Positions 43,473 through 50,593 of a stretch of 64,000 nucleotides of DNA are shown here, piece by piece. Source of the DNA: Pseudomonas pudica (lineage in GTDB: Bacteria; Pseudomonadota; Gammaproteobacteria; Pseudomonadales; Pseudomonadaceae); NCBI RefSeq assembly GCF_015680405.1, contig NZ_JADLJS010000009.1, forward strand, positions 1 to 64,000, given 5' to 3'. The notes beneath the pieces were generated by a model, which worked only from the letters and a program-made list of their open reading frames with translations, did not search any database and was not told the origin of the DNA. Every line of letters begins with the position of its first letter. Positions within the stretch are counted from its first letter, which is position 1. The position numbers and the translations under genes were made by a program.

Positions 43473-44972
43473 CTACGGGACCGATGTTGCAATTGCCTTC
43501 GCCGCTTGCGCCAAACGTTGTGTAGCCAGCCGGATTTCATCCATGTCCAGCGAGGCGAAACCAAGGCGCAAGGCATTTTCGGCATGACCAAACGGCGAAA
43601 ACTGCCGACCACTGCGTACCACCAGATCCAACTCCAACGCCTTGCCAACCAACTGATCCACATCGATTCCGTCAGCAAACCTCACCCACAGCGCCAGCCC
43701 ACCTTCCGGCTCGCGCACGGTTACCTGCTCGCCAAAGGCATCGCGCAAGCAAGCCAACAGGGTATCTCGACGTCGGCGATACTCCCGGTTAACCCGACGC
43801 AAGTGCTTCTTCAGCTCGCCATCATTGATCAAGTCCGCCAGCATCTGCTGCATCACCGCATCGCCCTGCCCCAGGGTCAGCGTCGCCCTGCGTTCGAGCG
43901 CCGCGGCCACCTCCGCCGGCGCCACGATGAAACTGCAACGGAACGTACTGCCCAGGGACTTGGACAATGAGCCAATGTAGATCACGTGCCGCTGCTGACG
44001 GTCGCTGGCCAACGGCAGGTAAGGCCGACCGGCGAAGTGGTACTCATGGTCGTAGTCTTCCTCGACCACGCAAAAGGCGTGCTGCCGCGCCAGCTCCAGC
44101 AACTGCTGCCGGCGCCCGGCAGGCAGGCTGACCGTGGTCGGGAACTGGTGATGGGGAGTGATGTACAGCATGCGCACCTGGTGCAGCCGGCAAAGTGCAT
44201 CGATCTGCTCGACCCGGCAGCCCTCGTCATCCAGCTCCACAGTCACCAGCCGGGCGCCCAGCTGGCGGAAGATCTCCCACGCGGGCGGATAGCTCAGGCG
44301 TTCGACCAGCACAACGTCACCGGGCTTGAGCAGCACGCTGGCCACCAGGTACAGCGACATCTGCACGCCCTGGGTCAGGCAGATATGCTCGGCGCCAACG
44401 TTCAGGCTGCGATTGTTCCGCAGCATGTCGGCCAAGGCGCTGCGCAGGGAGTGGCTGCTGCACGCGCTGCCATGGCGCACGGTGTTGGCGGCAAAGCTGT
44501 TGCGCAAGGCATTACGGTAATAACGGTGCAGAACGGTCTGCGGCAGCAGGCGGTGGTCACAGGCGCCGTTGTCGAAGAACAGCGCACCCGGCCGATTCTG
44601 CTGCGCGGCAGCCTGTTCGTTGGCCGCGAAGTAGGCAACGGCAGGCTCCTCCTGTAGCACCAGGGCAAAGGGCTGCGCTGCATCGGGCTCGGCCAGCGTA
44701 CCAGCCGCCAGCTGCCGACTGACGAAGGTGCCACGGCGCTGCACGCTTTCCAGCCAGCCTTTGGTCTCGGCTTCCTCGTAGGCGAGGATCACCGTCTTGC
44801 GGTTGACGTTCAGCAGTTGCGCCATTTCCCGCGTGCCGGGCAACGGCGTGCCGGGGCGCAGGCGGCCCTCGGAGATCGCGGCTACCAGACCCTCGACGAT
44901 CTGCCTGTACGAAGCCTGCGGCTGCGCCCCGTCGAGCTTGAGCAGTGGCTGCCATTTGCGAAGCTGGACCAT
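43473..44972 (-). CDS. MocR/PdxR-family transcriptional regulator
   Basis: The protein has 499 aa: an N-terminal GntR-type winged helix (about 20-85, YRQIVEGLVAAISEGRLRPGTPLPGTREMAQLLNVNRKTV in outline) and a C-terminal aminotransferase-like fold with the PLP Lys candidate in IGSLSKSLGSTFR. MocR proteins sense PLP adducts and often control the divergent gene. Here the divergent gene is the reductase-M24 fusion, 78 bp away across an inverted repeat. The regulated metabolite is unknown. Confidence 0.9.
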   Translation of the reverse strand: MVQLRKWQPLLKLDGAQPQASYRQIVEGLVAAISEGRLRPGTPLPGTREMAQLLNVNRKTVILAYEEAETKGWLESVQRRGTFVSRQLAAGTLAEPDAAQPFALVLQEEPAVAYFAANEQAAAQQNRPGALFFDNGACDHRLLPQTVLHRYYRNALRNSFAANTVRHGSACSSHSLRSALADMLRNNRSLNVGAEHICLTQGVQMSLYLVASVLLKPGDVVLVERLSYPPAWEIFRQLGARLVTVELDDEGCRVEQIDALCRLHQVRMLYITPHHQFPTTVSLPAGRRQQLLELARQHAFCVVEEDYDHEYHFAGRPYLPLASDRQQRHVIYIGSLSKSLGSTFRCSFIVAPAEVAAALERRATLTLGQGDAVMQQMLADLINDGELKKHLRRVNREYRRRRDTLLACLRDAFGEQVTVREPEGGLALWVRFADGIDVDQLVGKALELDLVVRSGRQFSPFGHAENALRLGFASLDMDEIRLATQRLAQAAKAIATSVP

Positions 44973-44988
44973 GTGAATTAACCGAAAC

Positions 44989-45033
44989 TGGAGGTTCTAC
45001 TGGTCCTGGACTATAGCAACAATCGAACCTCCA
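44989..45033. promoter_or_regulatory. Operator-like inverted repeat between MocR and fusion genes
   Basis: TGGAGGTTC (44989-44997) and GAACCTCCA (45025-45033) are perfect inverted 9-mers, 27 bp apart. GTCCTGGAC and CTATAG lie between. This is a plausible MocR binding region controlling both directions. Confidence 0.5.
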
Positions 45034-45050
45034 CTTGCCCCGAGGTGCCC

Positions 45051-46727
45051 ATGCAGAACCGCCACGTGATTGAATTGTCGCCCTCGGGCAAAACCTTCGA
45101 CGCCAGCCAGGAGCTGCTGCTCGATGCCATGCTCGCCAGCGGCCTGCCGGTGCCCTTCTCCTGCCGCCGCGGCGCCTGCGGGTCTTGCAAGGTCAAGGTG
45201 GTGGCAGGGCAGTATCGGCACAAGCAGCGGACGGCAGACATGCCCGCGCCCTGCTACCCCCTCGCCGCCGACGAAATGTTGCTGTGCCAGAGCCATGCCT
45301 GCAGCGACATGCGCCTGGAGATCCCCGGCTGGTCCCTGGAAACCCAGGCGCTGGAAATCCACGCGCAGGTTCATGGCAAACGCGAACTGAGCGCCGATAT
45401 CATCGAACTGGTGCTGCAGCCTGCACAGCCGTTGGCGGCAAGGGCTGGCCAGTACGTACGCTTTCGGCTCGACAACGGTGATAGCCGCTGTTTTTCCATA
45501 GCCAACCTCCCTGCCCAGGACCAAGGGCAACTGGTGTTTCACATCCGCAAGGTAAGCGGCGGCCTGTTTACCGAACGCCTGCTGCCAACCCTGCAAGCAG
45601 GTGACACCTTGAAACTTGAAGGGCCGGTGGGCGCCTGCACCTGGCAGCACGAGGACCAGCGGCCCCTGGTGCTGTTCGCCACTGGCACAGGTTACGCCGG
45701 CATCAAGCCATTGCTGCTGACCGCCCTGGCAGGTGATGCCGAGGTCACGTTGTACTGGGGCGGCAGATCGGACGCCGACTTCTATGACCGTGAGTTTCTC
45801 GAGAAGGCCAGCCGTGCACACGCTCACTTTCGCTGGCACCCGGTGCTGTCGGACCAGGCGCGCGTGCAGCAGGTGGCGCTGGCCCAGGCCCATCGCTGGG
45901 CCGACACCCAGGTCTATGCCTGCGGCAATGTCACGATGATCAGCCAGGTTCGCGAGCAGTGCCTAGCAGCAGGCCTGCAGCCCCATCGTTTTGTCGCGGA
46001 GGCTTTCGTTGCCAGCGGCGCACAGGCGCCCGAGGCGTCAACAGCCAGCCCATTGCACCCGGAGCTGGAAAAAGTCGGCCCGCGCTACTCGCTGGACGGC
46101 ATGCTCGCTGCCCGCGAGCAGTCGGTACGGGCCGTGACGGCTATCGCCAGCCAGCTGAAAGTCGGCATGACCACCGCCCAGGCGCTGGAGATGGCCGCGC
46201 AAACCTTGCAGGCGATGGGCGCATCGCACACCTGGCACCCGACCTACATCCGCTTTGGCGACGACACCGTGCGCACGCCACGCCAAGGCATTGATCCGCA
46301 ACGTGTATTACGTAACACGGATATCGTCGTGGTCGATGTCGGCCCGGTATGGGATGGCTATGAGGGCGACTATGGCGACACCTTCGTGTTCGGCCAACAC
46401 GAGCTGCACCACGCCTGCGTCAAGGCACTGCATGAAGTGTTCGACGAAACCCGCCAGGCCTGGGGCCATGGCCTGACCGGGCGCGAGCTGTACGACTTCG
46501 CCGAGCGCAGTGCCCAGGCAAAAGGCTGGCAGCTGGAGCGCAATCTGGCCGGGCATCGCATCGCCGACTTCCCGCACGTGCTGTATGGGCAGGACAAACT
46601 GGCCGAGGTGGAAATCGTCCCGAGCGAAGTGGTGTGGGTGCTGGAGATCCAGCTGTGCCACCCTAGCGAGCCGGTCGGAGCGTTTTTCGAAGACATCCTG
46701 ATTGGCGAGGCCAGGCCGCTCTCATAG
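45051..46727 (+). CDS. 2Fe-2S/FAD/NAD reductase fused to M24 metallopeptidase
   Basis: The protein has 558 aa in one uninterrupted frame. Residues 1-90 are a plant-type ferredoxin domain (C38, C43, C46, C79). Residues 100-195 are an FAD domain (SRCFSIANLP) and 205-325 an NAD domain (LFATGTGYAG). Residues ~345-558 are an M24 domain with all five metal-ligand positions present: D429, D440, H502, E532, E547. The reductase half resembles CDP-6-deoxyglucoseen/phenol-hydroxylase reductases, so an electron-transfer role to a partner oxygenase is likely. Why it is joined to an aminopeptidase-like domain is unknown. GAGG precedes ATG 45051, and the gene is divergent from a MocR regulator. Confidence 0.85.
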   Translation: MQNRHVIELSPSGKTFDASQELLLDAMLASGLPVPFSCRRGACGSCKVKVVAGQYRHKQRTADMPAPCYPLAADEMLLCQSHACSDMRLEIPGWSLETQALEIHAQVHGKRELSADIIELVLQPAQPLAARAGQYVRFRLDNGDSRCFSIANLPAQDQGQLVFHIRKVSGGLFTERLLPTLQAGDTLKLEGPVGACTWQHEDQRPLVLFATGTGYAGIKPLLLTALAGDAEVTLYWGGRSDADFYDREFLEKASRAHAHFRWHPVLSDQARVQQVALAQAHRWADTQVYACGNVTMISQVREQCLAAGLQPHRFVAEAFVASGAQAPEASTASPLHPELEKVGPRYSLDGMLAAREQSVRAVTAIASQLKVGMTTAQALEMAAQTLQAMGASHTWHPTYIRFGDDTVRTPRQGIDPQRVLRNTDIVVVDVGPVWDGYEGDYGDTFVFGQHELHHACVKALHEVFDETRQAWGHGLTGRELYDFAERSAQAKGWQLERNLAGHRIADFPHVLYGQDKLAEVEIVPSEVVWVLEIQLCHPSEPVGAFFEDILIGEARPLS

Positions 46728-46740
46728 ATTCAGCAAGGCC

Positions 46741-46810
46741 CTGGCTAGCCCTTTGGGCTGCGCTGTCGAGTAGAGAACGGAATTCGCAAGCGATCCGCAT
46801 ACCCTGTGGG
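46741..46810. repeat. REP-associated 70-bp repeat, copy B
   Basis: CTAGCCCTTTGGGCTGCGCTGTCGAGTA... followed by GGAATTCGCAAGCG and CATACCCTGTGG. It is the inverse orientation of copy A and collinear with copy C. A REP element begins at its right end. Confidence 0.7.
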
Positions 46811-46892
46811 AGCGGCTTTAGCCGCGAAGAATTCAACGCGCTGCATGGCACCGGCTGCGCCGGTGTTCGCGGCTAAAGCCGCTCCCACAGGG
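46803..46892. repeat. REP-type inverted repeat (GGCTTTAGCC variant)
   Basis: CTGTGGGAGCGGCTTTAGCC and GGCTAAAGCCGCTCCCACAG are perfect arms around a CACCGGCTGCGCCGGTG hairpin. Same subfamily as 43288-43379, between converging genes. Confidence 0.85.
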
Positions 46893-46928
46893 GCCCTGCT
46901 GATTCAATGAGTCATATGCCCTTCTATC

Positions 46929-47795
46929 TCAAGCACCGAGCGAATCCAGCACGCCTTGCAGCTTGCCCCGGGTCATCTCGGTGCACGGCTGCATGGGCTC
47001 GCGCAGTTCGTCGCTCATCAGCCCCTGTAGCTGCAAGGCCGCCTTGACCACAGCCGGGTTCGGCTCGGCAAAGGCCATCTTCATCCACGGCAGCAACTGG
47101 TAGAACGTGCCGCGCGCGGCTAACCAGTCGCCATGGTCGACCTGCTGCAGCATGCGCACGTACAGGGCGGCGCGTACATGCGCCGAAGCCGAAATGGCCC
47201 CTGCACCACCCAGGCACAGGTTGTTGAAGATCTGCGCGTCCTCACCGGCCAGCACCTGGGCGTGGCCGTCCTGGATCAGGGCCATGGTGGTCTCGCTGTC
47301 GCCGCTGCAGTCCTTCACCGCCGCGATGCGCGGGTGGCGCACGATGCGGCGCAGGGTTTCACGCTCGATGCGTACCCCGGTGCGGTAGGGGATGTCGTAG
47401 ACGATCACCGGCACGCTGGCGGCATCCGCCACGGTGCTGAAGAACGCCTCGATGCCGGCCTGCGAAGGCCGGATGTAGCACGGTGCAGGGACCAGCAGCC
47501 CGCCAATGTCGCGCCGCTGGATTTCAGCCTGGAAGGCCAACAGCTCGCGCAGGTTGTAGCCCGACAGGCCCATCACCACCCTGCCCGGCTCCACCCAGGC
47601 CAGCACGGCATCCAGCATGGCCAGTTGCTCGGCCTTGGACAGCGCCGCAGCCTCGCCCGTGGTACCGCATACCACAAAACCGGCCACACCATCTTCGAGC
47701 AGCTTCTTCACCAGCTTTTCCAGGGCGGCGAAGTCGATTTCATTGGCGCGCATTGGTGTGACGAGGGCGATCCAGATACCACGGAAATTCGACAT
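46929..47795 (-). CDS. DapA-family aldolase/dihydrodipicolinate-synthase-like enzyme
   Basis: The protein has 288 aa. The family's catalytic residues are present: CGTTGEAAALS near residues 43-53, YDIPYRTG with the Tyr near 133, and Schiff-base Lys in AAVKDCSGD near 161. Members condense or cleave pyruvate-type substrates. Housekeeping DapA is normally near bamC/nlpB, which is not the case here, so this is likely a paralog acting in a catabolic or modified-amino-acid route. It is convergent with the fusion gene; the pair might share a pathway, which is inference. Confidence 0.85.
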   Translation of the reverse strand: MSNFRGIWIALVTPMRANEIDFAALEKLVKKLLEDGVAGFVVCGTTGEAAALSKAEQLAMLDAVLAWVEPGRVVMGLSGYNLRELLAFQAEIQRRDIGGLLVPAPCYIRPSQAGIEAFFSTVADAASVPVIVYDIPYRTGVRIERETLRRIVRHPRIAAVKDCSGDSETTMALIQDGHAQVLAGEDAQIFNNLCLGGAGAISASAHVRAALYVRMLQQVDHGDWLAARGTFYQLLPWMKMAFAEPNPAVVKAALQLQGLMSDELREPMQPCTEMTRGKLQGVLDSLGA

Positions 47796-48182
47796 GCAAA
47801 AACTCCTGATGTTGACCGAAAGTCAGCGTCAGCAGGGCGAAGAGTCGAAGTGGTCTGGCAGGGATACCTGGCGCCTTCTGTCTCGTCAGCCCACCTGACG
47901 AGACAGCGCGCCTCGGTCAGATGAGCGGCTGTTTCTTGGATTTCTTGGCAACGGCAACGCACGCGCCTGCCTGGGCGATGAAGCCCGAAGCGAAAATGGC
48001 GTGGTTGGAAATGGACATGCCGGCAAGCCCGTTGCGTGGATATGGCTGGATAATGGTGGCGCGGCGTACCCGGTGTCAACACCGAGATCGCCAACCCATT
48101 GGGCTGCGCTTTTGCCCAGGGAAGTGAATTCACAAGCGGTGCACGTACCCTGCAGGTCCGATCTTGCACAAGAGGCATTTGA
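47796..48182. other. 387-bp intergenic stretch with repeat copy C and a short relic frame
   Basis: This stretch lacks a confident gene. It contains repeat copy C (48086-48155). A minus-strand frame of 33 codons (48018 down to 47917) starts MSISNHAIFASGFIAQAGAC and ends in AVAKKSKK. That reads like real protein but has no ribosome site and could be the relic of a longer gene. Nothing else was recognised. Confidence 0.4.
48086..48155. repeat. REP-associated 70-bp repeat, copy C (degenerate)
   Basis: GATCGCCAACCCATTGGGCTGCGC, then GTGAATTCACAAGCGG and CGTACCCTG. It is collinear with copy B with about a quarter of positions changed. Here there is no adjoining REP element. Confidence 0.55.
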
Positions 48183-48440
48183 TCAATCCAGCAGCCACCC
48201 GGCATCGCCCTCGTCCAGCCCCCCCCCGTGATCCGTCCTGTCACCTTTACGCGCCACGGCCGCGCCTTCGATCAGGAAATGCTCAGCCCCACTTTCGATC
48301 ACGGCGCCGCACGTGGTCCGATCCCCCACCCTGGCAACCGCCCTGCCATTGAAGGTGTACGTGGCACTGCCGCTTTCTACCTGGTTGGTGCCATGTAGCG
48401 GGCAGACATGTCGATGACCTACAAGTACGACAGGGTTCAT
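48183..48440 (-). CDS. PAAR-domain protein (T6SS spike tip)
   Basis: This 85-aa protein is a PAAR repeat domain: HVCPLHGTNQVESGSATYTFNGRAVARVGD then TTCGAVIESG and VARKGDRTDHG, with the His/Cys set that binds zinc at the tip. PAAR proteins cap the VgrG trimer and carry effectors. It is coupled to the DUF6708 gene (ATGA overlap) and ends the T6SS gene set. It has no C-terminal toxin extension. Confidence 0.88.
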   Translation of the reverse strand: MNPVVLVGHRHVCPLHGTNQVESGSATYTFNGRAVARVGDRTTCGAVIESGAEHFLIEGAAVARKGDRTDHGGGLDEGDAGWLLD

Positions 48441-49255
48441 TGAGCTTCTCCTTCTGATGGCCCAGTACGCGATTCACGGTCCATTTCCTGAGGCCAATCA
48501 ACCTTCGGCGCCAGGCAGTGCATGTGGCTGAGGCCATCGTCATCGTTCCAGTCGCGGGGTGGGTGCACGAATTTCGGCAGGGCTTCGGGGCCTTGCTGCA
48601 TGAATAGCCGGGCGATAGCCCAGTAGGCTTCTCCGTGGTAGAGGTCGTGGGTGAATAACACGCGGTCGATGACTTCGTCGGTGTCCGGGTTGCGAACCGA
48701 CAGCATGACGTTTTCGATCAGCCCACCGTAGCCGGGGGCGTAGACTCGGTAGACTTCGGCGGTTACGTCGTCCCAATTGTAGGCGACAGGTTTGACGCCC
48801 CAGTGTTTGCGGCTGAACAGGAAGAGGTAGCTGCATCTGAATTGATAAACATAGATCTTTCGACGCAAGCGATTAAAACGTATTGGTTCGTCTCGTGGAA
48901 GTGCCAAGTCTAGCCGGACAAATGAAAAGACGACCCATACGCAGATTAGAGGCCCGAGTATCAAGATTAGCTTCATAATCCAATCGAAGGCCTGACTGTA
49001 ATCAATGAGCCCCCAATACACTTGTCCAGCTACAAAAAACAAGAACAGCAGCGTCGGAATGCCAAGCAAGGCCAATACACCTCGTAGACGGACTGTAGAT
49101 CGAGGCAACTCCATGTATACATCATCAGCATGGTTTGGCGGCGGATTAATATCGTTCAAATTCAAGAGAGATGTGGGTGCTTCGTGGGCGCTCGGTAGAT
49201 CGTAGCGCCAGGCTGGCGCACGTCTCATTAGCACTCTTGGCTCATGCGTCGTCAT
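48437..49255 (-). CDS. DUF6708 membrane protein of T6SS effector loci
   Basis: The protein has 272 aa with two TM helices (about 57-80 and 91-113) and a C-terminal half typical of DUF6708 (HWGVKPVAYNWDDVTAEVYR, VLFTHDLYHGEAYWAIARLFM). Such genes accompany VgrG/effector sets, sometimes as putative immunity or accessory proteins. The 5' half of the gene (about 48830-49255) is much more AT-rich than the 3' half, indicating a mosaic origin. The CCGGAGGG site before the ATG belongs to the stretch just past the effector remnant. Confidence 0.7.
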   Translation of the reverse strand: MTTHEPRVLMRRAPAWRYDLPSAHEAPTSLLNLNDINPPPNHADDVYMELPRSTVRLRGVLALLGIPTLLFLFFVAGQVYWGLIDYSQAFDWIMKLILILGPLICVWVVFSFVRLDLALPRDEPIRFNRLRRKIYVYQFRCSYLFLFSRKHWGVKPVAYNWDDVTAEVYRVYAPGYGGLIENVMLSVRNPDTDEVIDRVLFTHDLYHGEAYWAIARLFMQQGPEALPKFVHPPRDWNDDDGLSHMHCLAPKVDWPQEMDRESRTGPSEGEAQ

Positions 49256-49266
49256 TTGCCCTCCGG

Positions 49267-49366
49267 TTACATGTACATCACCAGCAATGTTGCTGCGACA
49301 ATGGAGTGCGCTCCAATTGTCGGCATGAGTTCTATAAGGCCTGAGATAGCCAATTGGGACCGGTCA
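49267..49366 (-). pseudogene. C-terminal remnant of VasX-like effector (out of frame)
   Basis: Past the stop of the N-terminal fragment, another frame reads about 33 residues ending in a hydrophobic run (IELMPTIGAHSIVAATLLVM) and stops at 49267. It ends 12 bases before the DUF6708 start, with that gene's ribosome site in between. It looks like the last membrane helix of a pore-forming toxin of the VasX type, left after an internal deletion. The left boundary is approximate. Confidence 0.45.
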
Positions 49367-49673
49367 TTACCGTCCGAGGCGGCTCGTAAGGGTTGAAGCG
49401 GCGCAGGTGGCCCTGCTCGCTGACGGCATAGGCATGCCAGACCTGCTGGTCGAGCAGGACATACAGGTAGCCCATACGCAAGGTGCGCAAGCCGATCATT
49501 GTCGAGATATGCCGGTTATCCGCGACGGTGAAAACACACTCGGGGCGGGTATCCGGCACCAGGGCGCGGCGCAGCGGCAGGATCGGCAGGCCCTGGCGCT
49601 CGCAGGACATGCACTGGTCGTGCGGGAGCCCGGCTTCGGCGATCGCGAGGGCGATACGTTGACTGATGGTCAT
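49332..49673 (-). pseudogene. N-terminal remnant of VasX-like T6SS effector
   Basis: The 113-aa fragment opens MTISQRIALAIAEAGLPHD, then CMSCERQGLPILPLRRALVPDT and ends GHLRRFNPYEPPR plus a short unrelated tail. This is the conserved start of VasX-type T6SS toxins, which normally run several hundred residues further. ATG 49673 overlaps the upstream adaptor stop (ATGA), as expected for an intact adaptor-effector pair. The truncation is directly followed by the out-of-frame C-terminal remnant, so a large internal deletion is the simplest explanation. Confidence 0.7.
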
Positions 49674-50593
49674 GAGCGACTCTCGGATTTCGGCAGGCAT
49701 TCGATCAGGTGGCGCCATTGCGCCTCGGAGTAGCGGGCAAGCAACGCGGCGAGAGGCGCCTGGCCTCTGGCCGCTGCGTCGATCATTTCGCCGACCACAG
49801 GTACGGTATGCAGCCTTGGGTGAATGCACAGGTGATGGAGAGCGAAAGCCACGATGTCCTCCGTCTCGCTCAAGCCCAACCGGCGTGCATCATCGATATG
49901 GTTCGAAGCGCGCACCGCTGCAAAAGGTGGGATCTGGCACTGATTGACGCGGCGCGAACCCGCCCGCAACACTCGCCAGATAGCCAGCACACGCTCGATC
50001 AGCCCCACGTCATCCTGAATTCGCCGCGCAGGTGCCGGCAAAGGGTGTCGCTGCCCGCCCTGCCCTTTCAGGCTTGCCAACCGCCCCCCGCTACTCAGGA
50101 ACAACCAGTCACTGATCGGCCACCATGGGCCTTGTTCGAGCCGCTCGAACACCGCTGCGAGCAACTCCAGACGGACGGGTTCGTAGACCGGGTAGCAGCC
50201 AAACTCCCGATGGGAATCGGGTAGCCGACACAAGGCCGTGAGATGGGACGCGACAGCGACCGAAGGCGCCTCACTGAACAGCCAGCCACACAGGTAACGC
50301 CGTTGCTGAAGCAACGCCTTTTGCGCTGCTCGGGCCGTGAGTTCCAGCAGGCAGCGACTGGGGACCGTGCCGGGCGAAGCCAGGCAGGCCAGTACGGGAT
50401 GCAGTTGAGGGGCATGGGCCAGGTCGTCCCGGTGCACACGGGTCAATGCATGCTCACCCAGGGCATTGCGCAACTGGGCAAGCACGGCGTGGTCGCCATT
50501 GTGAGCAGTCGCAAGCGGGTCTATCAGCACATGGCAGTACAGGTGCGCCCCATGATGGCTTTCGATGAGCCTGGCCAGGTTGTCAGTGCGCAT
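49670..50593 (-). CDS. DUF4123-type T6SS adaptor protein
   Basis: The protein has 307 aa. Its place between vgrG and a VasX-type gene, its length and the DUF4123-like LYCHVLIDPL start, HREFGCYPVYEPVRLELL middle and WWPISDWLF motif mark it as the adaptor (Tap/TEC type) that loads an effector onto VgrG. The start at 50593 shares one base with the vgrG stop. With its effector truncated, the adaptor may now be an orphan. Family assignment is by context plus weak motif. Confidence 0.65.
   Translation of the reverse strand: MRTDNLARLIESHHGAHLYCHVLIDPLATAHNGDHAVLAQLRNALGEHALTRVHRDDLAHAPQLHPVLACLASPGTVPSRCLLELTARAAQKALLQQRRYLCGWLFSEAPSVAVASHLTALCRLPDSHREFGCYPVYEPVRLELLAAVFERLEQGPWWPISDWLFLSSGGRLASLKGQGGQRHPLPAPARRIQDDVGLIERVLAIWRVLRAGSRRVNQCQIPPFAAVRASNHIDDARRLGLSETEDIVAFALHHLCIHPRLHTVPVVGEMIDAAARGQAPLAALLARYSEAQWRHLIECLPKSESRS

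Noticed and set aside
47917..48018. A 33-codon minus-strand frame ending in AVAKKSKKQPLI
   Set aside because: The sequence reads protein-like, but there is no ribosome site and no upstream coding; kept only as a possible relic inside the intergenic entry.
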